Shown one piece after another: positions 1 to 9,800 of a stretch of DNA of 64,000 bases; positions within the stretch are counted from its first letter, which is position 1; the number at the start of each line of letters is the position of its first letter. This stretch comes from Desulfohalobiaceae bacterium S24. GTDB taxonomy: Bacteria; Desulfobacterota; Desulfovibrionia; Desulfovibrionales; Desulfothermaceae. Below the pieces are notes generated by a model. The model made no database searches. It saw nothing but the letters and a program-made list of their open reading frames with translations, and was not told the origin of the DNA. The translations under genes were made by a program, and so were the position numbers. The DNA is taken from the NCBI GenBank assembly GCA_011389765.1, contig JAABTT010000003.1, positions 1 to 64,000 on the forward strand. The letters run 5' to 3'.

Positions 1-102
1 AACCTCGGGGGGCTGCCAGCGCAAGAGATGGAGATAGCCAAGCAGGCGCTTCTGATTGTCCGGCGCCGGCAACTTTTTTGGATCTTCAGAGCTTTCAGAC
101 AT
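1..102 (-). CDS. Unidentified protein, N-terminal fragment (cut by window edge)
   Basis: An ATG at 100-102 on the minus strand opens a frame that runs off the left edge and reads MSESSEDPKKLPAPDNQK followed by RLLGYLHLLRWQPPEV. There is no convincing Shine-Dalgarno sequence; the start sits just after an AT-rich intergenic repeat. The frame follows purA in the same direction after 112 bp. It is too short to assign a family, and even its reality rests only on the open frame and sensible composition. Confidence 0.4.
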   Translation of the reverse strand, partial: MSESSEDPKKLPAPDNQKRLLGYLHLLRWQPPEV

Positions 103-106
103 AGAG

Positions 107-156
107 TATTGAAGATTTAAGATTGAAGATATAACATTGCTGAATACAAGAAAATC
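107..156 (-). repeat. Dispersed AT-rich intergenic repeat, family A, copy 1
   Basis: Read on the minus strand this contains TTTTCTTGTATTCAGCAAT followed by a TTATATCTTCAATCTT tail. The same string, with one or two changes, occurs on the plus strand at 16988-17040, and its tail alone recurs near 42517-42555. All copies lie between genes. Confidence 0.75.
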
Positions 157-214
157 AAGGATTTATCACGACTTGCGTTGCCAAAATTAGGGGAAAAACT
201 TTTGAGACGCGATA

Positions 215-1519
215 CTAGCGAAAAAGCGTCTGCGACCGATCCGGCCCCACAGACACAATGGCCACCCTGGTTTTCAGGACGTCTTCGATGAGCAGGATAT
301 AGTCCCGAGCCGCCCGGGGCAGTCCTTCCCAGGATCGCACGCCGGCAACATCTTCGGCCCATCCCGGCAAGCTCTGATAGATCGGTTCCACAGCAGACAG
401 CCCGTTTTCCTTTTGAGGAGGATGCGCAAGCTCCCGGCCCTCATGCCTATAGGCCATACAGACCTTGATTTCAGGCAACCCGCTGAGCACATCGAGTTTC
501 GTCAAGGCAATCTCATTCGGCGCATTCAAGCGCACCGACTCTTTCAAAAGAGCCAGATCCAGCCAGCCGCAGCGTCTTTTCCTCCCGGTGGTCGCCCCGA
601 ATTCCGACCCTTTTTCCTGCAGATAAACCCCGGTTTCATCAAGGAGTTCAGTGGGAAAGGGGCCGGAACCCACTCGAGTGGTGTAGGCCTTGACCACCGC
701 CATGACCTCCCGGGCCAGGATTGGACCGCAGCCGCTCCCGGCCGAGGCATTCCCGGCCACTGTATTGGAAGAAGTCACAAAAGGATAGGTGCCGTGATCG
801 ATATCCAGGTGCGTGCCCTGGGCCCCTTCGAAAAGGATCAATTCCCCTTTGGCGGCTCCCTGCTCCAGCTCGGATGAGACATCGGTCAAATAGGGGGTCA
901 GTTTCTGCGCATACGGCTCTATCCTCTCCCACACCTCTTTGGGGGCAAGCGGCTTGACCTGGTAATACTTTTCGAAAAGGACATTCTTCTCCAAAAGTCC
1001 CTGCTCGATCTTGCGCAGCATAAGATCCGGATCGCTGAGATCCACGGCTCTGATGCCGATTCGGGCCGCCTTGTCTTCATAGGCCGGTCCGATTCCCCGT
1101 CCGGTGGTCCCGATCTTTTCCGGTCCGGATTTCTGTTCCTCTCGGAGCGAATCCAGCTGTTTGTGATAGGGCATGATCACCTGCGTCTTTCGGCTGATCT
1201 TCAAGCGCTCGGGACCGGCGGCAATCGAGAATTCACGGAGCTTATCCACTTCGGCGCAGAAGACCTGCGGGTCAAGCACAACGCCGTTTCCAATCAGACA
1301 TTTTTTCCCCTCATGTAGGATGCCGGAAGGGATCAGGTGGAGAATCAATTTCTGCTTCCCGACCACCAAGGTATGCCCGGCATTGTTGCCGCCCTGAAAA
1401 CGGACGATGATATCCGCGGATTCGGTCAGCAGATCGACAATTTTGCCTTTTCCTTCATCGCCCCACTGAGCGCCGATGACAACGGTATTTTTTGACATGA
1501 TGCGGTTTTCTGGCTTCAT
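215..1519 (-). CDS. purA: Adenylosuccinate synthetase
   Basis: Catalyses the GTP-dependent condensation of IMP with aspartate, the first committed step from IMP to AMP, in the cytosol. The P-loop-like [11 protein letters not shown] lies at residues 17-27 with the catalytic Asp, and the catalytic His is in NNAGHT shortly after. [29 protein letters not shown] and [12 protein letters not shown] are all family signatures. The 434 residues match the family length. Two starts are possible: ATG 1519, with AGGA four bases upstream and abutting the stop of the preceding gene, or ATG 1498 (MSKNTV), which matches typical homologue N-termini but has a weaker ribosome site. It lies downstream of the small ORF at 1520-1867, so the two are probably co-transcribed. 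Confidence 0.97.
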   Translation of the reverse strand: MKPENRIMSKNTVVIGAQWGDEGKGKIVDLLTESADIIVRFQGGNNAGHTLVVGKQKLILHLIPSGILHEGKKCLIGNGVVLDPQVFCAEVDKLREFSIAAGPERLKISRKTQVIMPYHKQLDSLREEQKSGPEKIGTTGRGIGPAYEDKAARIGIRAVDLSDPDLMLRKIEQGLLEKNVLFEKYYQVKPLAPKEVWERIEPYAQKLTPYLTDVSSELEQGAAKGELILFEGAQGTHLDIDHGTYPFVTSSNTVAGNASAGSGCGPILAREVMAVVKAYTTRVGSGPFPTELLDETGVYLQEKGSEFGATTGRKRRCGWLDLALLKESVRLNAPNEIALTKLDVLSGLPEIKVCMAYRHEGRELAHPPQKENGLSAVEPIYQSLPGWAEDVAGVRSWEGLPRAARDYILLIEDVLKTRVAIVSVGPDRSQTLFR

Positions 1520-1867
1520 TTATTCCTGCTCCGGATTGTGTTTTTTCTTTTTGAAATCAAGGATCTTCGCAGATTTTTTCGCCTTTTTCTCCGGCAGTCC
1601 GGACAAACCCGCCAGCCCCTTTTTTCCCGGCGGGACAATTTTCTGGGGATGCATCCGTCCCTTTTTCGAATCGGCCCACTTCAGATTAAAGAGCTGGTTT
1701 TTCCAATGAACCGTCTGAATGATGCCCAGCACAAGCACCCCTGTTTCCCATTTTTTGGTGGGCTCGAAATGTTTCACGATATCGTGATATTTTTCCCACA
1801 ACTGCATCAGTGAGGCCTCGTCAAAGGACTGCAGCTCCTTTGCCATTTTTTCCAGCCGTCGCTCCAC
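1520..1867 (-). CDS. Small basic protein of unknown function
   Basis: A 115-residue protein starting at GTG 1865-1867 with a good GGAGGA site five bases upstream. Its stop codon directly precedes the purA ATG, so it is translationally adjacent to purA. The N-terminal 60 residues look helical (FDEASLMQLWEKYHDIVKHF). The C-terminal half is very rich in lysine (KKAKKSAKILDFKKKK), suggesting nucleic-acid or RNA contact. I do not recognise a family. The strong ribosome site, tight linkage and charged but ordered composition support a real gene. Confidence 0.7.
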   Translation of the reverse strand: MERRLEKMAKELQSFDEASLMQLWEKYHDIVKHFEPTKKWETGVLVLGIIQTVHWKNQLFNLKWADSKKGRMHPQKIVPPGKKGLAGLSGLPEKKAKKSAKILDFKKKKHNPEQE

Positions 1868-1946
1868 TTCAGTCCTCCATTTTTCAATTCACGATCCAAG
1901 GCCGAATCGAGCCTTTCATCTCCAAACAGGCTACCGGCAACAGTTT

Positions 1947-1961
1947 TGGCAATAATTGCCA
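1947..1961. promoter_or_regulatory. Small palindrome in the divergent spacer
   Basis: TGGCAAT-A-ATTGCCA is a perfect 7+1+7 palindrome in the 200 bp spacer between the purA operon and the AICAR transformylase gene, which are divergently transcribed purine genes. It could be an operator. It does not match the enterobacterial PurR box, and no second copy was seen. Confidence 0.3.
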
Positions 1962-1996
1962 CCGCACATGTCTTCTGATACACTTTTATTCTTCAG

Positions 1997-2041
1997 CAGA
2001 CAAAAAAACCCATCTCTTCATTTCAACATCTTTTTTGTCTG
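1997..2041 (+). promoter_or_regulatory. Leader hairpin ahead of the AICAR transformylase gene
   Basis: CAGACAAAAAA at 1997-2007 is the exact complement of TTTTTTGTCTG at 2031-2041, an 11 bp stem with a 23-base loop ending about ten bases before the AAGGAG ribosome site. It could be an attenuator or start-site hairpin. No riboswitch core was recognised. Confidence 0.35.
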
Positions 2042-2066
2042 TCAAGTAAAAAAAGGAGCGAACATC

Positions 2067-3341
2067 ATGAGCAAACTCCAAAAAATGTACCATTCTCTCC
2101 AAAAGGACCCTTTTCCTGAAAACTTGCGCATCAGCCTGGGTGACCGGGATCTGGCCTATACAAAACAGACCTGGCTGATAGACGGCAGCAGCAAGGGACT
2201 GCGCTATGGAGAGAACCCTGATCAGCCCGCAGCCATCTATGCCCATCGCCAGGGCGATCTGCAGCTCGGAGGGGTTGATTTCCGCCGGCCCGGACTCAAG
2301 CTCCTCTCCGGACTGCAGGCGGAAGACATGCTCCAGTCCGGCAAGCATCCCGGAAAAATCAATATAACGGATGTGGACAACGGGATCAACATCCTGCAAT
2401 ACTTGAGCGCCAAACCGGCCGCAGTGATTTTAAAACACAACAATCCCTGCGGCGCGGCCTGGTCGGATCAAGGCATTCTCACAGCCCTCAACGAGGCCTA
2501 TTTCAGCGACCGCATCGGGGCCTTCGGAGGCGCCGTGGTGCTCAACAGACCCCTCAGCAAAGAGGCGGCCGCCTTCATGAGTGAACTCTATTTTGAAGTC
2601 GTGGCCGCCCCGGGATACGAAGCCGGAGCCTTCGATCTTCTCCAACAGCGCCCAAACCTGCGCATTTTGAAAATGCCGGGTCTTGCGGACTTGGAGTCCT
2701 TGAGCGCGACACCCTATCTGGATTTCAAGTCACTGGTGGACGGAGGACTCATTGCCCAGTTCTCTTTTCGAAACAGTATCCGCAGCGACGAGGACTGGCT
2801 GCCGGCCCAGACCGAACAGGACGGCAACACTGTTCTCGCCAGAAAACCCACCCCCCAGGAATCCGAGGATCTGCTTTTCGCCTGGGCGGTTGAAGCCGGC
2901 GTCAGCTCCAACTCGGTCATCTTCGCCAAAAACGGATCAACCGTGGCCATAGGCACCGGCGAGCAGGACCGGGTCGGCTGTGTCGATCTGACCATTTACA
3001 AAGCCTCGATCAAGTTTGCGGACAAGCTCAGCTTTGAAGAAACCGGCCTCTCGCTGTACCAGCTCAGGACCCAGGCCAAGCATGACGAAAGCTCTGCCAA
3101 AATCCTGGAAAGCATTCGGCAGCGGACCAGAATCGCCCAGAACGGACTGGCCGGTTCAGTAGTAGTCTCGGACGGGTTCTTCCCTTTCCGGGACGGGGTC
3201 GACCTGATCATTGAACAGGGAGTCACGGCCATTGCCCAGCCCGGAGGCTCAGTTAATGACCGTGAAGTCATTGAGGCCGTAAACGAAGCCGATCCCCAGG
3301 TCGCCATGGTTTTTACGGGGCAGCGTTCCTTCAAGCATTAA
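2067..3341 (+). CDS. purH: Phosphoribosylaminoimidazolecarboxamide (AICAR) formyltransferase, stand-alone
   Basis: Transfers a formyl group from 10-formyl-THF to AICAR, the penultimate step of IMP synthesis. The protein (424 residues from ATG 2067, AAAAAGGAGCG upstream) matches only the C-terminal domain of PurH. Visible landmarks are GLRYGENPDQPAAIY near residue 45, ILKHNNPCGAAW, DRIGAFGGAVVLNRPL, SNSVIFAKNGSTVAIGTGEQ and, near the end, DGFFPFRDGVD and GVTAIAQPGGSVNDREVIEA. The ~200-residue MGS-like IMP cyclohydrolase domain that normally precedes it is absent, and no such gene is seen in the window. The ring-closing enzyme must therefore be elsewhere. An upstream in-frame ATG at 1956 is disfavoured because the sequence before 2067 looks like leader. 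Confidence 0.93.
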   Translation: MSKLQKMYHSLQKDPFPENLRISLGDRDLAYTKQTWLIDGSSKGLRYGENPDQPAAIYAHRQGDLQLGGVDFRRPGLKLLSGLQAEDMLQSGKHPGKINITDVDNGINILQYLSAKPAAVILKHNNPCGAAWSDQGILTALNEAYFSDRIGAFGGAVVLNRPLSKEAAAFMSELYFEVVAAPGYEAGAFDLLQQRPNLRILKMPGLADLESLSATPYLDFKSLVDGGLIAQFSFRNSIRSDEDWLPAQTEQDGNTVLARKPTPQESEDLLFAWAVEAGVSSNSVIFAKNGSTVAIGTGEQDRVGCVDLTIYKASIKFADKLSFEETGLSLYQLRTQAKHDESSAKILESIRQRTRIAQNGLAGSVVVSDGFFPFRDGVDLIIEQGVTAIAQPGGSVNDREVIEAVNEADPQVAMVFTGQRSFKH

Positions 3342-3359
3342 TCAAGACAAAAGACGGCC

Positions 3360-5405
3360 ATGCCTTCATACAGCATCACCCCGGGCACCCTGGTTGAATA
3401 TATCCACGATAATCAGCCTCTGCTCGGATTCGTCCAGGAAGAACAAGGACGCCAATTCAGAATCCTGAACAGCAACAAACGGCAGGTCAAATTGAGCCTG
3501 CCCAGGATTCTGCCCTGGGTCGGTCCAAAGTTTTCCAGCGATCTGTCCAGATCGGAAACCCTTGAAAAGCTTCAGCACCACCAGAGCAAACGCCAGGAAA
3601 TCCAAGAGTCCATAGATCCGTCCTCGATCTGGGAAATTTCTGCTGAAGAGGTGAGCGAGGGCACAGTCGAGTGGTTTGCCGATCTCCTCTGGAATGACCC
3701 CAGTGAAGATCAGATCGCCGCCCTGGGACGGACCCTTCTCGAAAACAAGGCCCTGTTCAAATTCCAGTCCCCGAATTTCAAGATTTTTGATGCAGAAACC
3801 GTTCAGATAAAACTGGCTGAGCAGGAAGCCCAGAAAAAGAAACGCGCCCTTCTGGCCCAGGGACAATCTTTTATCCACGCCCTCTGGAAAAAGATGCAGG
3901 CCGACGATCCGGCGCCTCTCCCGGAACTACCCGCAGACATCGAGGCCGAACTCAAGTCCGTTCTTCTCTCCGGGATCAGGGATCCGGAAGACCGGGACTT
4001 TCTCACCACCTGGAAAATCCTGAGCAAAGGACTGCCTGACGACCCCCATCTTCCCCTGCTTCTTGCCCAGGCCTGGGGTTTGCTTCCCAGGCACTACAAC
4101 TTCCTGTTGGATCAGGCCGATTACGAATGGGGCGACGCGTGGAGCAAAGACTTTACCCGGAGCATTGAAACGCAGATTCAGACGGTGCAGCAACTGCAAG
4201 AGCCCCCTGAATCTTTGGATCTGATCAGCATAGATTCGCCCAGCACTTCAGATATCGATGACGCCTTCACGGTTCAAGACACGCCCGAAGGCTACCGGCT
4301 GATCCTGGCCCTGGCCTGTCCGGTCGTCGCTTGGGAATTCGGCTCCAGCCTCGATCAAAAAGTACTGCAGCGTATCAGCAGTCTCTATCTTCCGGAAGGC
4401 TCTGCCCATATGCTGCCCCAAAAACTGGGAACAGACGTCTTCAGCCTCCATGCCCGTGAATTGAAACCGGCTCTGCTCTTCGAAGCCCGGTTGGATGCCG
4501 GGGGCCGCCTTCTGAACATGGACTTCAGAACAGCCTGGATACGAATCCGGGAGAACAAGACCTATGCCCAGGTCGAAGAGGAATTGAATGCCGGATGCGA
4601 GCCGGTCCTCGATCTCGGTCTAAAACTGGCTGAAAAGAGACGGGAGCAGCGAATCAAAAACGGCGCGGTGATTATTGAACAAGACGAACCGGAGGTCCGT
4701 CTGGAGCCCCTGTCCGACGACTATACCGTCAGCATCCGGGAACCCGGCCGCTACGACCGGGCCCAGCTCATTGTCAGCGAGTTTATGATCCTGGCCAACT
4801 ATGCTGCTTCCCGCTGGGCGATGGACAGAGACCTTGCCCTGCTCTTCCGCACCCAGAATATTACCCTGCCCAGTGACCGGGCCGGCATTTGGAAAGATCC
4901 GGTGGACATTTATCACTTGATACGGGAGTTGAGCAGTGCAAAAATCAACACCGACCCCAAACCGCACGCCAGTCTCGGGGTCAGTTCCTATGCCCCCATC
5001 ACTTCGCCCCTGCGCCGCTATCCGGATTTTTTGAACATCGCCCAAATTCAGGCGCAGCTCCGGACCAACAGCCCGCTTTGGTCCAAAGAGGAACTCGAAG
5101 CCAAGCTCCCCTACCTCAGTGTCCGTCTCCAAGCCGTGACCCATGTCCAGCGCAACCGGTCACGGTACTGGAAGTTGCTTTATTTTCAAAGACATTGTAA
5201 ATTAAGGACTTGGCCGGGGATCGTCGTGGGGATCAATGACAAGCAGGTCACGCTTTCTTTGCCCGCAGAGCAGATGCTGGTATCAGGCCCCAAAAAAATC
5301 TTCAATGAAAAAATCGCCCTTGGTGATCGCTACACTCTCAAATTAGGGAAAATCAGTCCCTTTCATGATGAAATAAAAATTGTGAATGCCTGGGAGGAAT
5401 CATGA
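3360..5405 (+). CDS. RNase II/RNase R-type 3'-5' exoribonuclease (RNB domain)
   Basis: An mRNA-degrading hydrolytic exonuclease of 681 residues. The RNB catalytic core begins near residue 280 with SIDSPSTSDIDDAF, the Asp cluster that binds magnesium. It closes near residue 545 with SYAPITSPLRRYPD, the signature arginine/tyrosine segment. The first ~100 residues are SH3/cold-shock-like (TLVEYIHDNQPLLGFVQEEQ), and the C-terminus after residue 610 resembles an S1-like RNA-binding end. It is shorter than RNase R and lacks a basic tail, so RNase II-like is the better label. It starts 18 bp after the preceding gene and overlaps plsY by 4 bp (ATGA), so the three are likely one operon. Confidence 0.88.
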   Translation: MPSYSITPGTLVEYIHDNQPLLGFVQEEQGRQFRILNSNKRQVKLSLPRILPWVGPKFSSDLSRSETLEKLQHHQSKRQEIQESIDPSSIWEISAEEVSEGTVEWFADLLWNDPSEDQIAALGRTLLENKALFKFQSPNFKIFDAETVQIKLAEQEAQKKKRALLAQGQSFIHALWKKMQADDPAPLPELPADIEAELKSVLLSGIRDPEDRDFLTTWKILSKGLPDDPHLPLLLAQAWGLLPRHYNFLLDQADYEWGDAWSKDFTRSIETQIQTVQQLQEPPESLDLISIDSPSTSDIDDAFTVQDTPEGYRLILALACPVVAWEFGSSLDQKVLQRISSLYLPEGSAHMLPQKLGTDVFSLHARELKPALLFEARLDAGGRLLNMDFRTAWIRIRENKTYAQVEEELNAGCEPVLDLGLKLAEKRREQRIKNGAVIIEQDEPEVRLEPLSDDYTVSIREPGRYDRAQLIVSEFMILANYAASRWAMDRDLALLFRTQNITLPSDRAGIWKDPVDIYHLIRELSSAKINTDPKPHASLGVSSYAPITSPLRRYPDFLNIAQIQAQLRTNSPLWSKEELEAKLPYLSVRLQAVTHVQRNRSRYWKLLYFQRHCKLRTWPGIVVGINDKQVTLSLPAEQMLVSGPKKIFNEKIALGDRYTLKLGKISPFHDEIKIVNAWEES

Positions 5406-6007
5406 CTGTATTTCTGGCCTGTACTGTCTGGCTGGGCTTGAGCTATGTGATCGGCTCCGTCCCTTTCGGCCTTATTGTTGCCAAAATCTGGTGCGGTGAA
5501 GACCCCAGAGAGTCCGGCAGTCAAAATCCAGGCGCTACCAATGTGGCCCGTCTCTGCGGCCTGCGCTTCGGCCTGGCAACCTTTTTTCTGGACCTGGGCA
5601 AAGGTTTTGTGCCTGTGATTCTCGGCATGACCTTGAGTGGTTCCGCTTTCTTTCTCAGCCTGACCGGCCTGGCCGCCATTCTCGGGCATATGTATTCGGT
5701 CTTTTTGAGCTGGAAAGGCGGAAAAGGGGTTGCCACAACCATCGGCGTTTTTGCAGCCCTCACGCCCACCCCTTTCTTTTGGAGCCTCCTGCTCTGCCTC
5801 TTCTGCATCTGGCTCACCGGCTACATTTCCGCGGGATCTTTGACCCTGGTCCTGATCCTCCCCCTTTTCATTCTCCTGAGCGGAGCTATTGCCTTTCTGC
5901 CTCTGAGCCTGATCATCCTCGTGCTGGTATTTCACAAACACCGCGGAAACATTCTTCGCCTGGCCAAAGGGGAAGAGCACTCCTGGAGGCAGGAGCGGGG
6001 GACCTGA
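5402..6007 (+). CDS. plsY: Acyl-phosphate:glycerol-3-phosphate acyltransferase
   Basis: Integral inner-membrane enzyme that makes lysophosphatidic acid from acyl-phosphate and glycerol-3-phosphate, the first step of phospholipid synthesis. The 201-residue protein has about five hydrophobic segments and the three PlsY motifs: IGSVPFGL near the N-terminus, SGSQNPGATNVAR near residue 40, and WKGGKGVATT near residue 105. A further HKHRGNI segment follows close to the end. Its ATG overlaps the stop of the RNase gene, indicating translational coupling. Confidence 0.95.
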   Translation: MTVFLACTVWLGLSYVIGSVPFGLIVAKIWCGEDPRESGSQNPGATNVARLCGLRFGLATFFLDLGKGFVPVILGMTLSGSAFFLSLTGLAAILGHMYSVFLSWKGGKGVATTIGVFAALTPTPFFWSLLLCLFCIWLTGYISAGSLTLVLILPLFILLSGAIAFLPLSLIILVLVFHKHRGNILRLAKGEEHSWRQERGT

Positions 6008-6057
6008 AAGGATGCTTTTTTATTTTCAGCCTAAGATAAACATCTTCGGAGCAGGAA

Positions 6058-6843
6058 ATGACCGCTGTTTACACCCATGCGCCCCTGAAACTCGCCCCCG
6101 GGCAGACCGCGGTCATCGGTCCTGAGACCGATGCGCCTCTAGCTGCTCAATTGATGCTCAGCGGCCATCCACCGGCACTGACCGCCGGCGCCTGTCTCGG
6201 CCCGGATGAAGAGCAGCCCTGGCTTCAGGTCAATGGATCCCTGTGGCTTCCCGGCGCCCCCCATGCCAGTCGGGGCGCTCTGGTTCAGGCCCTGAGCGCC
6301 TGCTCCTTCGGCCCCAGTCCCCGGGCCGTCCGGATCTGGCGGCAGGATTTCAGCTTGGCCTGGATCACCATGAGTGACAAAGGCTCCCGGGGCGAACGAA
6401 GCGACGCCAGCGGCCCGCTTATTCCAAAACTCCTCACATCGGTTTTGAAGCTGAATATGGTCCAGGGCTTTCTCCTGCCGGACAGCCGATCCGAAACCAA
6501 GGGGCTTCTGTCCTACCTGGCCCTGGAGCAGCAATTCGATTTGATCATCAGCAGCGGCGGCACCGGAGTCTCTCCACGAGACATCACTCCGGAAGTCACG
6601 GACTGGATCGTGGACAAACGCCTTCCTGGATTTGAACAGGCCATGATGCAAAGCTCACTGTCCAAAACCCCGCATGCCGCGATTTCCAGGGCAACGGCCG
6701 GCATTCTCGGCACCAGCCTGATCATCAACCTCCCCGGCAGTCCCAGAGGGGTCCGGGAAAATCTGGAAACCCTCCTGCCGGCCCTGAAGCACACTCTGGA
6801 CAAAATACACAACGATCCGAGGGACTGCGGGACCGGGGATTGA
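6058..6843 (+). CDS. MoaB/Mog-type molybdopterin-binding protein with N-terminal extension
   Basis: The C-terminal ~160 residues form a MoCF_biosynth domain: ITMSDKGSRGERSDASGP near residue 105, LIISSGGTGVSPRDITPE near residue 165 and NLPGSPRGVRENLETLLP near residue 230. Family members adenylylate molybdopterin before molybdenum insertion. The first ~100 residues (TAVYTHAPLKLAPGQTAVIG onwards) are a small beta-rich extension that I do not recognise. It may be a shortened counterpart of the MOSC domain fused to such proteins in related bacteria, but that is a guess. GGAGCAGGAA precedes the ATG. The gene overlaps the next start by 4 bp. Confidence 0.82.
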   Translation: MTAVYTHAPLKLAPGQTAVIGPETDAPLAAQLMLSGHPPALTAGACLGPDEEQPWLQVNGSLWLPGAPHASRGALVQALSACSFGPSPRAVRIWRQDFSLAWITMSDKGSRGERSDASGPLIPKLLTSVLKLNMVQGFLLPDSRSETKGLLSYLALEQQFDLIISSGGTGVSPRDITPEVTDWIVDKRLPGFEQAMMQSSLSKTPHAAISRATAGILGTSLIINLPGSPRGVRENLETLLPALKHTLDKIHNDPRDCGTGD

Positions 6844-9800
6844 AGATGGATTTCTTTTATTCAGACCTGCATATCCATTCCCGGTACTCCAGGGCCACAA
6901 GCAAGAACCTGAGCCTCCGGAACCTGGCGGCCTGGGCCGCCCTGAAAGGGATCGACGTCCTGGCCACCGGCGATTTTACCCATCCGAAATGGCTGGATGA
7001 AATCAAAGAAAATCTGGTGCAGGAGGACAGCGGTCTTTTCAGGCTCAAGGATCCCGGCGGACTGGACCGTGAAATTTCCTGGCTGCGGGGGGAGCATATC
7101 CCCGGCAAGATCCGGTTCATGCTCTGTACCGAGATCAGTTCCATCTATAAATACCGGGGGGCGGTCAGAAAAATCCATAACCTGGTTTTCATGCCCGATC
7201 TGGAAAAGGCGGAGCTGTTCAATAAACGGCTGGCCCAGGTCGGGAATCTCAATGCCGACGGCAGGCCCATCCTCGGCCTGGATGCAAGAGATCTGCTGGA
7301 AATGGTCTTAGAGACCGACCCTCTGGCTTTCCTGGTCCCGGCCCATATCTGGACCCCCTGGTTCTCGCTTTTCGGCTCCAAATCCGGATTCAATACCCTT
7401 GAAGAGTGTTTTCGGGATCTGAGCAAAGAGATCTTTGCCCTGGAAACCGGTCTATCCTCCGATCCTGAAATGAATTGGCTCTGGAGCCGTCTGGACCGCT
7501 ACACTCTGATCTCCAATTCCGACGCCCACTCCGGGGAAAAGCTGGCCAGAGAGGCCAATATCTTTGCCGGAGAACCGGGCTATGAAAGCATTTTCCGGGC
7601 TTTGAAAAAGCAGAGCCTCGGTCATAAGTTCCTTGGAACCGTTGAATTTTTCCCGGAAGAAGGCAAGTATCACCTGGACGGGCATCGCAAATGCGGAGTC
7701 GTGGTGGATCCCAAAGAAACGCTGCAGCCCGGCCGCGTCTGTCCACACTGCGGCAAGCCTCTGACCCAGGGAGTTCTGAGCAGAATTGTGTCCCTCGCGG
7801 ACCGCAACCAGCCCCAGCAGCCCCCGGACAGTCCCGGCTTTATTTCCCTGATACCGCTTCAGGAAATCCTGGCTGAAATCCTCGGGGTCGGCCCCCGCAC
7901 AAAAACCGTATTCAACACCTACAGACAGCTTTTCCTGAGCTATGGCTCCGAGCTCCGCATCCTGCAGCAGGTGGCCCTTGACGAGCTCAAATCCTTCAAT
8001 CCCCTTCTGGCGGAAGGGGTTGCCAGAATGCGCCGCAAAGATGTCTATAAAGACCCCGGGTTTGACGGCAGATTCGGCAAGATTGCCGTTTTCACCCCGA
8101 AGGAGCGGGAAGGATTTGCCTCCAAGGGCAAAGCCTCTTCCGGAAAAACATCTGCACCCAGGCTTTGGGGTCAGAGCGAACTGCCCTTTGAGGACAAAGG
8201 ACCGGACAGGCCGCAGCCCCATCCGGATGCAGGCTTGAACAGCGAACAGCAGCAGGCGGTCGCCGCCTTGGGAATTCCCCTGCTGGTCCTGGCCGGACCT
8301 GGGACCGGCAAGACCAAGACCCTGATGGCCAGAGCAGTGCAGCTCATTGAACAGGGCTGCAGTCCGCGGCAGATTCTGATGGTCACCTTCACCAGAGCCG
8401 CGGCCGCGGAGATACGGGATCGTCTGGCTGCAGAATTCGGCCCGGGACAGGCTGTACCCATCGTGGATACCCTGCACGCCATGGCCTTTGAAACCTGGCA
8501 GCAGACCTATCAGAAAAGCCCCGCCATCATGTCCGAAGAAGAAGCTCGGAAAGTTTTCGCTCAGTCCAACATCCGGCTCTCCGCTAAAGAAGCCCGGGAA
8601 GCGTATCAGGAACTCAATCTGAGCCGGGAAAAGCGGGCAATTTCGGACAAACTCGCTGACCTGGCTCAAAACTATTCCGAGTATAAAGATTCCTGGAATC
8701 TGGTGGATTACACCGACCTGCTGGAAAGCTGGCTGGAACTCATTGAAGCCGGCGTGTACAGCAACCCCTTCACCCATGTCCTGGTGGATGAAGTTCAGGA
8801 CCTGTCCGAACTGCAGACGGCCCTGATCAAAAAGCTTCTCCCTGACGGCGGCTCCGGATTTTTCGCCATCGGGGACCCCAATCAATCCATTTATGCTTTT
8901 CGCGGCGCAGTCGGCGAGGTCAGACAAAACTTTGCAAGCGCCTGGCCCGGGCTGCAGGTGGTGGGGCTCAGTCAAAGCTATCGATCCCGGCAGAATCTCC
9001 TGGACTTTGCCGGCTCCCTTTTCCCTGAGACGCAAAGGCTGACGGCCAATACCCCGGGCCAGGCCGACATCGCATTTTATCACGCCCAAAATTTTAAGCA
9101 GGAAGCGCTCTGGATGGGCAAGCAGATCAAAACCCTTTTGGGCAGCACCTCGCATTCGCAATCCGATCAAGGCTTTGAAGGCCGGCTGAGCCCGGGCGAC
9201 ATCGGCATCCTGTTCAGATTCAGGGCCTTGATCCCCCCTGTGGAAAAAGCCCTGCAGCGCCTGGGGCTCCCCTGTACCGTGCCTGAAACAGCCCCATTCT
9301 GGGAAGAGCCTCGCATCAGCCTCATTTTGCAAGGAGTCGCTGCATTTTTGGGCATTGCCTCGCCTGAAACTGAGGAAACCCGGCCCCTGGACTGTCCGGA
9401 CTCCATTTTGGCTGAAGGCCCCGGAGGCCTGGCCGCATATTTTGAAGATGTCCACCCTTTTGACCGTATTTTCTGGAAAAGCCAGGCTTTTCAGGATATG
9501 AAAAAGGCCTATACTGAACACGGCGGGTGGACCAATCTCCTGAGCTGGATCCGTCTGGAAAGCGAATTTGCCCTGGTCAGGCAAAAAGCGCAAAAAATTC
9601 GGCTCTTGACCCTGCATGCCGCCAAGGGGCTTGAATTTGAAGCTGTCTTTATCCCGGCCCTGGAACAGGGCATCATCCCCTTTGCCGGCAAAGGTTTTCT
9701 CGCGGGACGACCGGTGGCGGCAAACGACAAACCGGAAGACAGCGAAGAAAAACGCCTCTTCTATGTTGGCCTGACCCGGGCCAGGTCATGGCTGTTCCTG

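Noticed and set aside
7452-9617. A 721-codon minus-strand open frame opposite the EndoQ-UvrD gene
   Set aside because: Its translation has no domain pattern and it is the complement of a clearly functional gene; long antisense frames arise from the G/C-biased codon positions. The same holds for 18174-19727 opposite purL, 11812-13119 opposite polA and 38776-40035 opposite the aminotransferase.
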